From: Corynebacterium sp. HMSC08A12
Lineage (GTDB): Bacteria; Actinomycetota; Actinomycetes; Mycobacteriales; Mycobacteriaceae
Direction of reading: 5' to 3'
Assembly: GCF_001807485.1 (NCBI RefSeq)
Contig: NZ_KV789180.1
Coordinates: 1-64,000, forward strand
DNA: 64,000 nt
Below, piece by piece: positions 36,807 to 44,902 of the stretch. Within the stretch, counting starts at the first letter, position 1; every line of letters begins with the position of its first letter. The notes under the pieces are model-generated. The model did no database searches and was not told where the DNA came from. It worked only from the letters and a program-made list of their open reading frames with translations. The position numbers and the translations under genes were made by a program.

Positions 36807-37802
36807 TTAAGTCCCCAGCGCGCGGGCGAAGAAATCCTCGGGCACGCCGGGGGCCGTCCAGCCCAGACGATAGCTTTCGCTGTCCAGCAGCGGCTGGGGA
36901 ATGAGGTTCGACAGACAGAACAGAGTGGTTGCTGTGGATGCCGGCGGGTTAGAGTCCCGCACCTGGTCATTGACGTCCGAGGCCGTGCCATCAGCCACCC
37001 AAATCTGGGTGGCGTGAGCGCGCATAGCGGCCTGCTTGGCCGCCACGTCCTCGGCGGTGCCGTGGATAACCAGGTCCACCTCCGCAGACGGCACGGTCGC
37101 GATCTCCCCTGCGGCAGGCAAGGTCCAGCCTTCGGGCACGGCCGCCGGATCCTCCTCGAGGCCCTGCATGCCCTCGGCGAACTTCTCTTCCTCCGTCACG
37201 CACCACAGCACCTGGCTGGGAACGAAGACGTCTGCGCCAGCACCTTCCGCACCCGCGCCGCTCAGCTGCCGCACGGCCTCGTGCACAATGCGGTGCACCT
37301 GCTTGTGGTCCGGGTGCCCGTAGCCGCCGTCGGCGGCGTACGTCAGAATCACCTCCGGCCGGACGCGCTGAATCTGCTCAATCAGCTGCTCGACCTGCAG
37401 CTCCAGCAAATCTTGCGCAGCCTCCCCCTCGTGCGCAAAAGCCCGCGGGTGGCGGATGGACTCGCTGCCTTCCATGCCCGAATCCCGCCAGGCACCGCAG
37501 CCACCCAGAAGGTTCGGCCCGTGCTGCACCCCCAACGCGCCGAGCGCACGCTGCAGCTCCGCGATGCGGTAACCACCGAGCATTCCCGTGCCGTGCTCGT
37601 ACTGCTGGGCGTCCACAAGAGCTTGGTACTTCTCCCCGATCACCTCGCCCTCCTCGCCGAGGGTGCAGGTGACCACAGAAACGTCGTGGCCCAACCGCCG
37701 CGCCTTAGCCAGCGCCAGCCCCGTCCACAGGGTTTCGTCGTCCGGGTGCGCATGCACCGCCATTACGGTGATCCTCTGCGTTTCGGCGGGGGTGCTGGTC
37801 AC
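36807..37802 (-). CDS. mshB: N-acetyl-1-D-myo-inositol-2-amino-2-deoxy-alpha-D-glucopyranoside deacetylase
   Basis: 331 residues, PIG-L/LmbE family zinc deacetylase. The metal motif AVHAHPDDE (about 15-23) and GYGHPDHKQVH (about 157-167) supply His/Asp/His ligands. It removes acetate from GlcNAc-inositol in mycothiol synthesis, the main thiol of this phylum. It is translationally close to lpqW (stop of lpqW 4 nt upstream) and followed by the small membrane protein. This is the clearest marker of a mycothiol-making actinobacterium in the window. Confidence 0.95.
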   Translation of the reverse strand: MTSTPAETQRITVMAVHAHPDDETLWTGLALAKARRLGHDVSVVTCTLGEEGEVIGEKYQALVDAQQYEHGTGMLGGYRIAELQRALGALGVQHGPNLLGGCGAWRDSGMEGSESIRHPRAFAHEGEAAQDLLELQVEQLIEQIQRVRPEVILTYAADGGYGHPDHKQVHRIVHEAVRQLSGAGAEGAGADVFVPSQVLWCVTEEEKFAEGMQGLEEDPAAVPEGWTLPAAGEIATVPSAEVDLVIHGTAEDVAAKQAAMRAHATQIWVADGTASDVNDQVRDSNPPASTATTLFCLSNLIPQPLLDSESYRLGWTAPGVPEDFFARALGT

Positions 37803-37805
37803 GGG

Positions 37806-39632
37806 TTAATCCTCCTTGAGGGCATTTTCTGCGGCGTTGCGTTTGTTTTCCTCGATGGGGCTCAGGGTCCACCGTGGCGCCGAGATCAGTACCGAGCTGC
37901 TGTTGTCCAGCGGCCAGTCTTCCAGCCCCGGGGTCGGTCCGTTGAGTCTGTCCGACGTCACCACGGTGAAACGGTCGGACAGGATGGGCAGCACCGTGGA
38001 GATCTCCGCGATCCGCTCGTCCAGCTTCTCGCGCTCGTCGTTGAGCTCGGCGCGCCCTTCGCTGAGCTTGTTCAAGCGTTCTTCCAGGTCACGGTCGCAG
38101 GTGCCGCTGAGGTTGCCGCCCTTGGGGATGTTGGGGAGTGACGCCCCTTCTTCCCCGCTGTCGCTCCCCTCAGCCGGGTCCTTCGAATCTGCGTCGCCAG
38201 ACGGCTTCGCGGAGTCTTCCCCTACGGGAGCGGTGGTGCAACCGTACTGTTCCACATAGTCGAAGGTGACCTGCGGGCTGCGCTGCCACGTCACCACGCC
38301 ATCGACGTCTCCCTGCTCCACAGCCGAGCCGAGGATTTCCCCCGCGTTACCAGTGCGCACGGTGGCGGGAATTCCTGCGTGCAGCAATTGATCCACGACG
38401 GAGCGGGCGGCATCCACCGCCACCTGATCGTCAGTGACTGCGCCGATGACGATGCCGTCGGGGCGCTGGTCGGACTGCAGGCCACGCGGCATCTCCGCGG
38501 CGGTCTTCGGGGTCACGTTCCAGCGCGGGGCCTCTACCTCCGGATCCTGGGAGACGATCCGTGCGATCCTCTCCGCGTTGATTGCGCCCAGTACCCGGCG
38601 GCGGGTTTGCTGGTCAGCGAAAATCGGGCTGGCCTGGTTGAGCTGCAGGTTCAGCTGCACCCCCCGAGCGGTGTTGCGCATCTGCGTGTAGGGCAGCTGG
38701 TTAAGAGCCAGGTCGGTGGTGGCCGAACGGTGCGTCATGTACATCTGGATCTGCTCAGTGCGCATCATCTGCGCGCCGGTAGATTCATTCGGCACGGCGG
38801 TGAAGCGGATGATGTCTGTCTTGGCCGCCTTCGAACCCCAGTAGCGGTCGTTGCGCTGCAGTTCCAGCAGGCCGCGCCCCTCGTCCACGGACTTCACGGA
38901 GTACTGCCCTGCAGAAGCGACGGAGCCTCCGTCCATCATCGTGCTGAAGCTGCGCCCCTCCGCGCGGTAAATGTGGCTGGGCAAAAGGTGGGTGAACAGT
39001 CGCTTCCAGGAACTCAGAGGCTTATCGAAGGTGACCTTGAAGCTCTTTTCCTTCTTCTCCGGCTCGATGGAGGTGATGTGGCGGTACAGCCCCTTCGCCT
39101 CCGCGAGGGGCTCGTCCACAATCGCTTTATGCAGGTATTGGAAGTCGGAGATGGTGATGGGCGTGCCGTCGGACCACTGCGCCTCTGGCTGCAGGGTATA
39201 GACCACTTCCGTCGGATTCTCCCGGTCGTTTGGCTTGACCTCGCTGATCAGATCATCGTTGAGGTTCTCCCCCATCGAGCCATCTGTGTAGACGCTCGGC
39301 AGGGTCAAGTCGGCAACCGCCGCCACCACCGGGTTGCGGTTACCCACCAGGTGCGGGTTGAGGTTGCCGGTGAAGCGATCCACGCCCACCGCGATCTCCC
39401 GCAGACTCTCATCAACCGGCTGCGGCTGCTGAGTTTGGGTGGAGGCGGAGGGGTCTTCCACCGTCGGAGCCTCGCCCGGATTCGCCTGGCAGGCGGCCAA
39501 CGTTAAGGCGAGTGTCGCCGACGTCAGGGCGGTCGCGGCGGTGGGCGTCACACCCCAAAAACCGCGACGGCGTGCGCCAGAGGAACGGCGCGCCGACGAG
39601 CTAGACAGTGGAAAGAGCGAGAACAAGGGCAA
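37806..39632 (-). CDS. lpqW: LpqW-type lipoprotein, family 5 solute-binding fold
   Basis: 608 residues. A signal peptide rich in Arg/Ser ends in the lipobox LAAC near residue 48, giving a membrane-anchored lipoprotein. The body resembles OppA/DppA-type binding proteins of cluster 5 (VYTLQPEAQWSDGTPITISDF segment), with a C-terminal domain containing a Pro/Ser/Asp-rich insertion. It is not next to any permease gene. In mycobacteria and C. glutamicum, LpqW controls the branch between phosphatidylinositol mannosides and lipoglycans; its place between typA and mshB is the same. The start is uncertain because TTG codons repeat at the N-terminus. Confidence 0.88.
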   Translation of the reverse strand: MPLFSLFPLSSSSARRSSGARRRGFWGVTPTAATALTSATLALTLAACQANPGEAPTVEDPSASTQTQQPQPVDESLREIAVGVDRFTGNLNPHLVGNRNPVVAAVADLTLPSVYTDGSMGENLNDDLISEVKPNDRENPTEVVYTLQPEAQWSDGTPITISDFQYLHKAIVDEPLAEAKGLYRHITSIEPEKKEKSFKVTFDKPLSSWKRLFTHLLPSHIYRAEGRSFSTMMDGGSVASAGQYSVKSVDEGRGLLELQRNDRYWGSKAAKTDIIRFTAVPNESTGAQMMRTEQIQMYMTHRSATTDLALNQLPYTQMRNTARGVQLNLQLNQASPIFADQQTRRRVLGAINAERIARIVSQDPEVEAPRWNVTPKTAAEMPRGLQSDQRPDGIVIGAVTDDQVAVDAARSVVDQLLHAGIPATVRTGNAGEILGSAVEQGDVDGVVTWQRSPQVTFDYVEQYGCTTAPVGEDSAKPSGDADSKDPAEGSDSGEEGASLPNIPKGGNLSGTCDRDLEERLNKLSEGRAELNDEREKLDERIAEISTVLPILSDRFTVVTSDRLNGPTPGLEDWPLDNSSSVLISAPRWTLSPIEENKRNAAENALKED

Positions 39633-39634
39633 CT

Positions 39635-41551
39635 TTAGGAGTTGTTATTGCGCTGCTTCTCGCGGGAACGGGCACGGGCGCGATCGGTGGCGTTCAGGGT
39701 CACCTTGCGCACGCGGATGACCTCCGGAGTTACCTCAACGCACTCGTCGAAGCCACAGAACTCCATGGCCTCTTCCAGGGTCAGGGTGCGGGCCTTGGCC
39801 AAGGTCACCGTCGCGTCCGCGGTTGCGGAACGCATGTTGGTCAGCTTCTTTTCCTTGGTGATGTTGATGTCCATGTCTTCGTCGCGGTTGTTCGCGCCGA
39901 CGACCATGCCCTCGTAAGCCTCTGCGCCCGGCTCGACGAAGAAGGTGCCGCGGTCTGCCAGCTGGATCAGCGCGTAGGCGGTGATCTGGCCGGAGCGGTC
40001 GGCAACCAGGGAGCCGGAGGCGCGGCCCTTGATCTCGCCCGCCCACGGCTCGTAGCCAGCGGAGTAGCTGTTGGCGATGCCGGTGCCGCGGGTTTCGGTC
40101 ATGAACACGGTGCGGAAGCCGATCAGGCCACGAGCCGGAACGATGAACTTCATGCGGATCCAGCCGGTGCCGGTGTTGTCCATGGACTCCATGCGACCCT
40201 TGCGGGCGGCCAGCAGCTGGGTGACGGCGCCGAGGTGCTCCTCCGGGACGTCGATGACCAGGTTTTCGTAGGGCTCGTGAACCGTACCGTCGATGGTGCG
40301 GGTAACCACCTGCGGCTTACCGACGGTCAGCTCGAAACCTTCACGGCGCATGGTTTCCACCAGAACGGAGAGAGCCATCTCGCCACGGCCCTGAACCTCC
40401 CAGGCATCCGGACGTTCGGTGGGCAGCACGCGCAGGGAGACGTTACCGATCAGCTCCTGATCCAGGCGAGCCTTGACCATACGGGCGGTCAGCTTGTCGC
40501 CGCCGCCACGGCCTGCCATCGGAGAGGTGTTCACGCCGATGGTCATGGAGATCGCGGGCTCGTCGACGGTAATGCGCGGCAGGGCAACCGGGTTCTCGGG
40601 ATCGGCCAGGGTATCGCCAATCATGATGTCCTCGATGCCGGAGATAGCGGCGATGTCGCCGGCGATCATTTCCTCGGCCGGCACGCGGGTCACGCCCTCG
40701 GTGCGTAGTAGCTCGGCCACCTTGGCGGTCTTGACGTGCTCCTTACCGTCCTCGTCGTAGTGGATCCAGGCGACCTGCTGGCCCTTACGCAGTCGGCCGG
40801 CGTGGATGCGCACCAGGCCAATGCGACCCAGGAAGGAGGAGGAGTCCAGGTTGGTGACGTGCGCCTGCAGCGGGCCGTCCACGTCTGCGGAAGGCTCCGG
40901 CAGGACGTCGTAGAGCACGTCGAACAGCGGCTGCAGGTCCTCGGAGTCCGGAACGTTACCGTTACCCGGGTTCTCGGTGGAGGCCTTGCCCTCGCGGCCG
41001 GAGGTGTACAGCACAGGAAGATCCAGCAGCTGCTCGGCGGCCTTTGCAGCCTCGTCGTCCTCCAGGGTGGAGGCCAGCTCCAACAGCAGGTCCTGGGACT
41101 CTTCGACGACCTCGTCGATGCGGGCATCCGGGCGGTCGGTCTTGTTCACGCAAATGATCACCGGCATCTTGGCAGCCAGAGCCTTGCCCAGCACAAAACG
41201 GGTCTGTGGCAGTGGCCCCTCAGAGGCGTCAACAAGAAGAACCACACCGTCCACCATGGACAGGGCGCGCTCGACCTCACCGCCGAAGTCGGCGTGGCCG
41301 GGCGTATCGATCACGTTAATGATCAGGTCGCTGCCCTCTTTACCCAGACCCTTGCGGTGGATGGCGGTGTTCTTCGCCAGGATCGTGATGCCCTTTTCCC
41401 GTTCCAGGTCGCCAGAGTCCATCACGCGCTCTTCCACTTCGCCGTGCGAAGAGAAGGCGCCGGACTGGTGCAGCATGGCGTCGACGAGAGTGGTCTTGCC
41501 GTGATCGACGTGCGCGACGATGGCGACATTGCGGAATTCAGTCAAAGACAC
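39635..41551 (-). CDS. typA: Ribosome-associated GTPase TypA/BipA
   Basis: 638 residues. The translational GTPase G domain has AHVDHGKTTLVDAML (P-loop, about 13-27), the switch-II DTPGHADFGGEVER and the NKTD specificity motif, then domain II, EF-G-like domains, and the TypA-specific C-terminal domain (ARGLIGFRTVFMTETRG). It binds the ribosome and is important under stress and cold; its precise role is debated. GTG start. lpqW begins directly after its stop codon, so translation may be coupled. Confidence 0.97.
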   Translation of the reverse strand: MSLTEFRNVAIVAHVDHGKTTLVDAMLHQSGAFSSHGEVEERVMDSGDLEREKGITILAKNTAIHRKGLGKEGSDLIINVIDTPGHADFGGEVERALSMVDGVVLLVDASEGPLPQTRFVLGKALAAKMPVIICVNKTDRPDARIDEVVEESQDLLLELASTLEDDEAAKAAEQLLDLPVLYTSGREGKASTENPGNGNVPDSEDLQPLFDVLYDVLPEPSADVDGPLQAHVTNLDSSSFLGRIGLVRIHAGRLRKGQQVAWIHYDEDGKEHVKTAKVAELLRTEGVTRVPAEEMIAGDIAAISGIEDIMIGDTLADPENPVALPRITVDEPAISMTIGVNTSPMAGRGGGDKLTARMVKARLDQELIGNVSLRVLPTERPDAWEVQGRGEMALSVLVETMRREGFELTVGKPQVVTRTIDGTVHEPYENLVIDVPEEHLGAVTQLLAARKGRMESMDNTGTGWIRMKFIVPARGLIGFRTVFMTETRGTGIANSYSAGYEPWAGEIKGRASGSLVADRSGQITAYALIQLADRGTFFVEPGAEAYEGMVVGANNRDEDMDINITKEKKLTNMRSATADATVTLAKARTLTLEEAMEFCGFDECVEVTPEVIRVRKVTLNATDRARARSREKQRNNNS

Positions 41552-41850
41552 AGATCCGAACTTTCCTTTACTTGGGGGTTTAGAGTCTTGAGTTCAAGCT
41601 AGTTGTGCAGCGTAGGCACTTCAGGGGAACCTTTCACAGCCTACTCCTTTAGTCCTCCACAATAACGCATAGGGCGCGAAGAAGTTTTTCCCAAAACCTT
41701 GAGAAAAGCTTGCAGACAGGTGTTATTGTTTACAAAAGGTTCCCAGCGAACGTTACTAGCGTGACAAATGTGACAGATGTGACTAATGTTGTTCCCATCT
41801 TCTGTTTAAACGCATTTGAGATGACTGAATAAAAACCCGAAAGGTTCACC
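41552..41850. other. Divergent intergenic region typA / secreted protein (299 nt)
   Basis: This gap must hold two promoters. A TTGCAG (41709-41714) and TACAAA pair about 16 nt apart could serve the rightward gene. Three tandem 9-bp repeats follow. A GAAAGG ribosome binding site precedes the GTG start at 41851. I see no RNA gene or small ORF. Confidence 0.4.
41761..41787 (+). promoter_or_regulatory. Triple 9-bp direct repeat upstream of a secreted protein
   Basis: GTGACAAAT, GTGACAGAT and GTGACTAAT are head to tail with exact 9-bp spacing, ending about 63 nt before the start codon. Such tandem sites usually bind an OmpR-type or similar regulator along one face of DNA. MtrA is a candidate by analogy only. 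Confidence 0.5.
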
Positions 41851-42537
41851 GTGGCTTTCTCTCGACGCTTGACCCGTGCCGCCGCTGCACTGACCACTGC
41901 CTGCGCACTGGCAGTCCCGACCGTGGTGGCTCCTACTACCGCCGGCGCCCAGGTACAGGGCTCCATCGATCACCTGGGCCGCCCCGCGCCGCATGTCCTG
42001 GATCAGATCGAGGCTTTCGCCAACAACCCGCAGCTGCCGCCAAATGTGAAGGCTTCCCTGAAGAAGCTGGTCGGCTTCTTCCGTGGCGATGGCAAGCCGG
42101 GCGTTGACGTTCCGGAGAACGCCCCGGCGTTCACCCAGTTCGGCTGGCCGACCGTTTCCGGCCAGTGCATCGGCGGCAAGAACAAGGCTGTCGGTACCGC
42201 GATGGGCGTGCCCGGCCCGGCAAAGCTCCCGCTGCCAGGTATCGGCGCTGGCGAGGTCAACTTCGTCTTCACCGCAATGGGCACCGGCACGGTAGCTAAG
42301 AAGCAGACCACCGCGATGAACGTCCACTGGATCAACATCAACACTGGCAAGATGGGCCGCACCCCGCTGGGCTACACCGGCATCAACCCGAAGGGGCCGG
42401 CCACGGTTAACGGTGTTGCCAAGACTGGCAAGGGCACCGTCATCGCCCTGCTCGAGGGTGGCGTAACCACTCACGAGAAGGAGTCCGGCAACTCCAACTG
42501 CAACTTCCTGCCGACCGCGGCACTGCTGCAGGTCTAG
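41851..42537 (+). CDS. Secreted protein of unknown function
   Basis: 228 residues with a classical signal peptide: RR near the start, an Ala-rich core, and a likely AGA-Q cleavage after about residue 33. The mature part has two Cys residues (SGQCIGG and SNCNFLP) that may bond, and a motif-rich centre (AMNVHWININTGKMG, GINPKGPATVNG). Such proteins occur in mycolic-acid bacteria, as far as I recall, but I cannot name the family. It is a single gene with a strong terminator after it. Codon use is clearly of the high-expression type. Confidence 0.85.
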   Translation: MAFSRRLTRAAAALTTACALAVPTVVAPTTAGAQVQGSIDHLGRPAPHVLDQIEAFANNPQLPPNVKASLKKLVGFFRGDGKPGVDVPENAPAFTQFGWPTVSGQCIGGKNKAVGTAMGVPGPAKLPLPGIGAGEVNFVFTAMGTGTVAKKQTTAMNVHWININTGKMGRTPLGYTGINPKGPATVNGVAKTGKGTVIALLEGGVTTHEKESGNSNCNFLPTAALLQV

Positions 42538-42575
42538 TAGCTTTCGCCTAGATACCCCTGGGTTTCAGACCCCAC

Positions 42576-42602
42576 GGCCGCGCTTTCCTGCGCGGCCTTT
42601 TT
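42576..42602 (+). terminator. Intrinsic terminator after the secreted protein
   Basis: GGCCGCG pairs with CGCGGCC around an 8-nt loop, followed by TTTTT. This ends the single-gene unit of the secreted protein. Confidence 0.9.
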
Positions 42603-42674
42603 CATACCTTCGGCCTTTACCCACACATCCCCTTCTGGCCCCGCCCGCACTACTCACCACAAGCACACAAAGCC

Positions 42675-43295
42675 ATGGCTGACCTGCACAAAGTAAAACA
42701 AGAGACCTTCGACCTCTCCCGCGCGATCAATATCGACCCGAAGGGCTTCGAGCGCGCCGTCGACGCTTACGAACTGTCCCCCAACCAGCCCGCCACTGTG
42801 CAGTCTGGCACTGCCCACCCCAACCCAGTGCTTTACATGCGCCGCCCCACTCCCGGCCACCCGCGTTTTCACTACCTCGAATCCTGGCTAGTCCCCCACC
42901 TGGACATTCGCCTCAATAAGTTCCACTTCTTCGACGGTATCGAGCCCACGCAGGATCTCTATATAGACATAGCCTTTATCGAGATTGATGACGCCACCAC
43001 CCCACCAACCTGGCGCACCCGCGACATTTACGTGGATGTGGTGACGCACCTCCCGGAGGCTCCCTCCCCAGAACAATCTCAGTCGAGCTCTAGCTACGTC
43101 CCGGGCACATCTTCAAAGACGAAAGTCCAGGTACTGGACCTGGACGAGTTGGGCGAAGCACTCCTGGCGGGTTACATCACCGCCGACGAAGCCCGCAGAG
43201 CGCTGGATTCCACGCAGCGACTGCTGGATGGGCTGCACGAGCACGGCAGCGTGGCCGATTGGCTGGCCACCCAGGGCGTGCGTTTGGGTTACTAG
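42675..43295 (+). CDS. DUF402-family protein (Ntdp-like nucleoside diphosphatase fold)
   Basis: 206 residues. The DUF402 core is visible as KFHFFDG, LYIDIAFIEID and RDIYVDVVTHLPE (about 95-140), with acidic residues placed as in metal-dependent nucleoside di/triphosphate hydrolases of this fold. The C-terminal region LDLDELGEALLAGYITADEARRALD is a helical pair also typical of the family. There is no signal or membrane segment. It stands alone, followed by an AT-richer island. Confidence 0.83.
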   Translation: MADLHKVKQETFDLSRAINIDPKGFERAVDAYELSPNQPATVQSGTAHPNPVLYMRRPTPGHPRFHYLESWLVPHLDIRLNKFHFFDGIEPTQDLYIDIAFIEIDDATTPPTWRTRDIYVDVVTHLPEAPSPEQSQSSSSYVPGTSSKTKVQVLDLDELGEALLAGYITADEARRALDSTQRLLDGLHEHGSVADWLATQGVRLGY

Positions 43296-43465
43296 CGCCC
43301 TCGACAGCCATGCCATCAGCCCGAAATCGAACACCTTTACTCCTTCTGTCGGGTGCGGAGGACATAATCGTTATGTTCAGGCAACCCTGAAACTAAAGCT
43401 CTGCGAAGCTCTTACACAGCCCCGGACGAATGGCGATTTGAATACGCCATAACCCGCACTGCATA
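43296..43465. other. Non-coding left edge of the DUF3800 island
   Basis: No convincing gene is seen. One short open stretch ends at the tga at 43465 (SSYTAPDEWRFEYAITRTAY) and has no start codon; it may be the tail of a decayed gene. Base composition becomes AT-richer from about 43,350. Confidence 0.35.
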
Positions 43466-43495
43466 TTGACCACAGATAGCTAGCCACACTAGACT
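43466..43495 (+). promoter_or_regulatory. Sigma-70-type promoter in front of the DUF3800 RNA/gene
   Basis: A -35 TTGACC (43466-43471) and a -10 TAGACT (43490-43495) are separated by 18 nt. This is the best-matching promoter I can see in the window. Transcription should begin near 43501, just before the first hairpin and 75 nt upstream of the DUF3800 start. Confidence 0.6.
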
Positions 43496-43557
43496 CGGTA
43501 GAGGACGCACCTAGGTGCTCCACTTCCGAGGCTCGTGTGAACACCACACGGGCTTTC
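43494..43557 (+). ncRNA. Candidate structured RNA upstream of DUF3800 gene
   Basis: Two adjacent hairpins. Hairpin 1: GGA-c-GCAC-CTAG-GTGC-TCC (43503-43521; a 7-bp stem with one bulged C), which can be extended by CTCGG (43494-43498) with CCGAG (43526-43530). Hairpin 2 follows directly: GCTCGTGTG (43531-43539) with CACACGGGC (43545-43553), loop AACAC, then TTTC, resembling a terminator. The DUF3800 ribosome binding site AGGGGG begins about 10 nt later. RNA motifs named DUF3800-I to -XI have been described beside such genes (recalled); I cannot say which, if any, this is. If transcription starts at 43501 the outer CTCGG would lie outside the RNA. Confidence 0.5.
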
Positions 43558-43577
43558 GTGCATATTAGGGGGAATCA

Positions 43578-44432
43578 ATGCACATCGGATACTTCGACGA
43601 ATTTGGGCACAACGGCGCATACATCAATCGATACGATGCACGTTTTAAGACCCACCCAGTTTTCGGCATCGGTGGATTCATAATCCCCGCTCAGAATGTC
43701 CGACGACTCTCCGGCTCTTTCAAACACCTAAAAGAAACGGGGCTCAGAGAGGAAATAGAAGCCAAAGTTAGGGCTAAAGGCAAGAAGGTAGAGCATTGGG
43801 AGAAGAAGGGTGCAGCACTACTCACCACCCGCAACGCCCAGAAATACTCTGAACTGCGCCGCCTTATTAACCGACTTCTCAACATCCTCGACAAGCTAGA
43901 CGCCCAAGTTGTCTTCTACGGACAGGAGAAACCTCGAGGAACAAACGAAGATACTGGAGAGAATGAAAAGGATCGGTACGACCATGCTATGAAACAGCTG
44001 ATCCAGCGTATTGGCTGGAGCCTCCCAAGCGATGAGAATTACCTCCTGATTTTCGATAAACAGGGCCCCAGAGAGCGTGCAGAGATTTTCGCGTCTAGCG
44101 CTGCTTTCATGTTCACCAATGAGAGCGCGGAAAAGCTCCTCGAACCGCCTCTCGAGGTGGAAAGTCACCTCTATCAAACTGTGCAGTGCGCAGACTGGCT
44201 GTGCGCGCTTCTGGGAAGAATTGCTGCTTACAAATACGACCCCGATTTTGATGAGTTCGAGTGGGCGGTGACATACTTCGGAAACCGCCTATCTCACATT
44301 TCCAGCAAGCACGCCAAGATCAGAGCCAATGGCGATGGCAAGGACATGTACTCCAACCATCTCGGAAGTAAGAGAAAGTGCTTTTCTCATACATCCACGC
44401 GGGGTGCAAAAGCCGTCCGGCATGGCGTTTAG
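43578..44432 (+). CDS. DUF3800 domain protein
   Basis: 284 residues. The N-terminal YFDEFGH (5-11) is the DUF3800 version of the Y-x-D-E-S/A-G motif, followed by a strand FGIGGFIIP. The strand LLIFDKQ and the helix QCADWLCALLGR (Asp206) supply the other conserved acidic positions of this RNase H-like fold. Family members are scattered, mobile and often near defence genes; a metal-dependent nuclease activity is suspected, not shown. The ATG has a strong ribosome binding site (AGGGGG). By hand count 29 of 60 bases at 43741-43800 are G or C, against 40 of 60 at 45001-45060, a sign of transfer. Confidence 0.87.
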   Translation: MHIGYFDEFGHNGAYINRYDARFKTHPVFGIGGFIIPAQNVRRLSGSFKHLKETGLREEIEAKVRAKGKKVEHWEKKGAALLTTRNAQKYSELRRLINRLLNILDKLDAQVVFYGQEKPRGTNEDTGENEKDRYDHAMKQLIQRIGWSLPSDENYLLIFDKQGPRERAEIFASSAAFMFTNESAEKLLEPPLEVESHLYQTVQCADWLCALLGRIAAYKYDPDFDEFEWAVTYFGNRLSHISSKHAKIRANGDGKDMYSNHLGSKRKCFSHTSTRGAKAVRHGV

Positions 44433-44517
44433 TTCTCCTGGAACTCGAGCCAGGTATTACAACGACTCAGTTCAGATCACCGTCTGGTTGGGCGGACTAC
44501 CGAACTGACAGGCCGTG

Positions 44518-44817
44518 TTACTGCACAGGCCGTTCTACATAATCAGGCCGGTATTTCTTTAGGTCTTCGCGTAGCACCTTGCCGAAGTAGCTTTCGGGGG
44601 AATACAGACTTAGTATCTTGTCGAGCATGTCATCCGCGATGACGACCTCCGTGCCGTCGTTGAATAACACCGCATCCATCAACGCATACTCACATTCGCC
44701 GCCTAGATCTGCATCAAAAGCATCATCTAAGCCTGCTGCGTAATACTGCTGTTCGTAGCGAGAGAGGAACTCTTCGTAGATATCCCGAGCAGGATCTTCA
44801 AATACCCCAAACCCCAT
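44518..44817 (-). CDS. Small acidic protein, unknown
   Basis: 99 residues, very acidic, with no signal peptide and no family I recognise. Composition and size resemble immunity or antitoxin-like proteins; this is weak evidence. The ATG has a GGAG ribosome binding site (GGAGATAG before ATG). It is convergent with the DUF3800 gene, with 85 nt between the stops, and shares the island's AT-richer composition. Confidence 0.72.
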   Translation of the reverse strand: MGFGVFEDPARDIYEEFLSRYEQQYYAAGLDDAFDADLGGECEYALMDAVLFNDGTEVVIADDMLDKILSLYSPESYFGKVLREDLKKYRPDYVERPVQ

Positions 44818-44902
44818 CGTCTATCTCCAATCCTGCTCGGACTCTTTGTCGCTGTAGCTACTTTGCGGAAGCCCTCCCCCCCTGGGAACGGGCTGCGGGC
44901 CG

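Noticed and set aside
43379..43465. Open stretch ending in DEWRFEYAITRTAY as a possible pseudogene
   Set aside because: Too short, no start codon and no family match, so it is only mentioned as a possible remnant.
44466..44508. TCAGTTC/GAACTGA inverted repeat between DUF3800 and the small acidic gene
   Set aside because: Loop of more than 25 nt and no T-run, so it was not called as a terminator.
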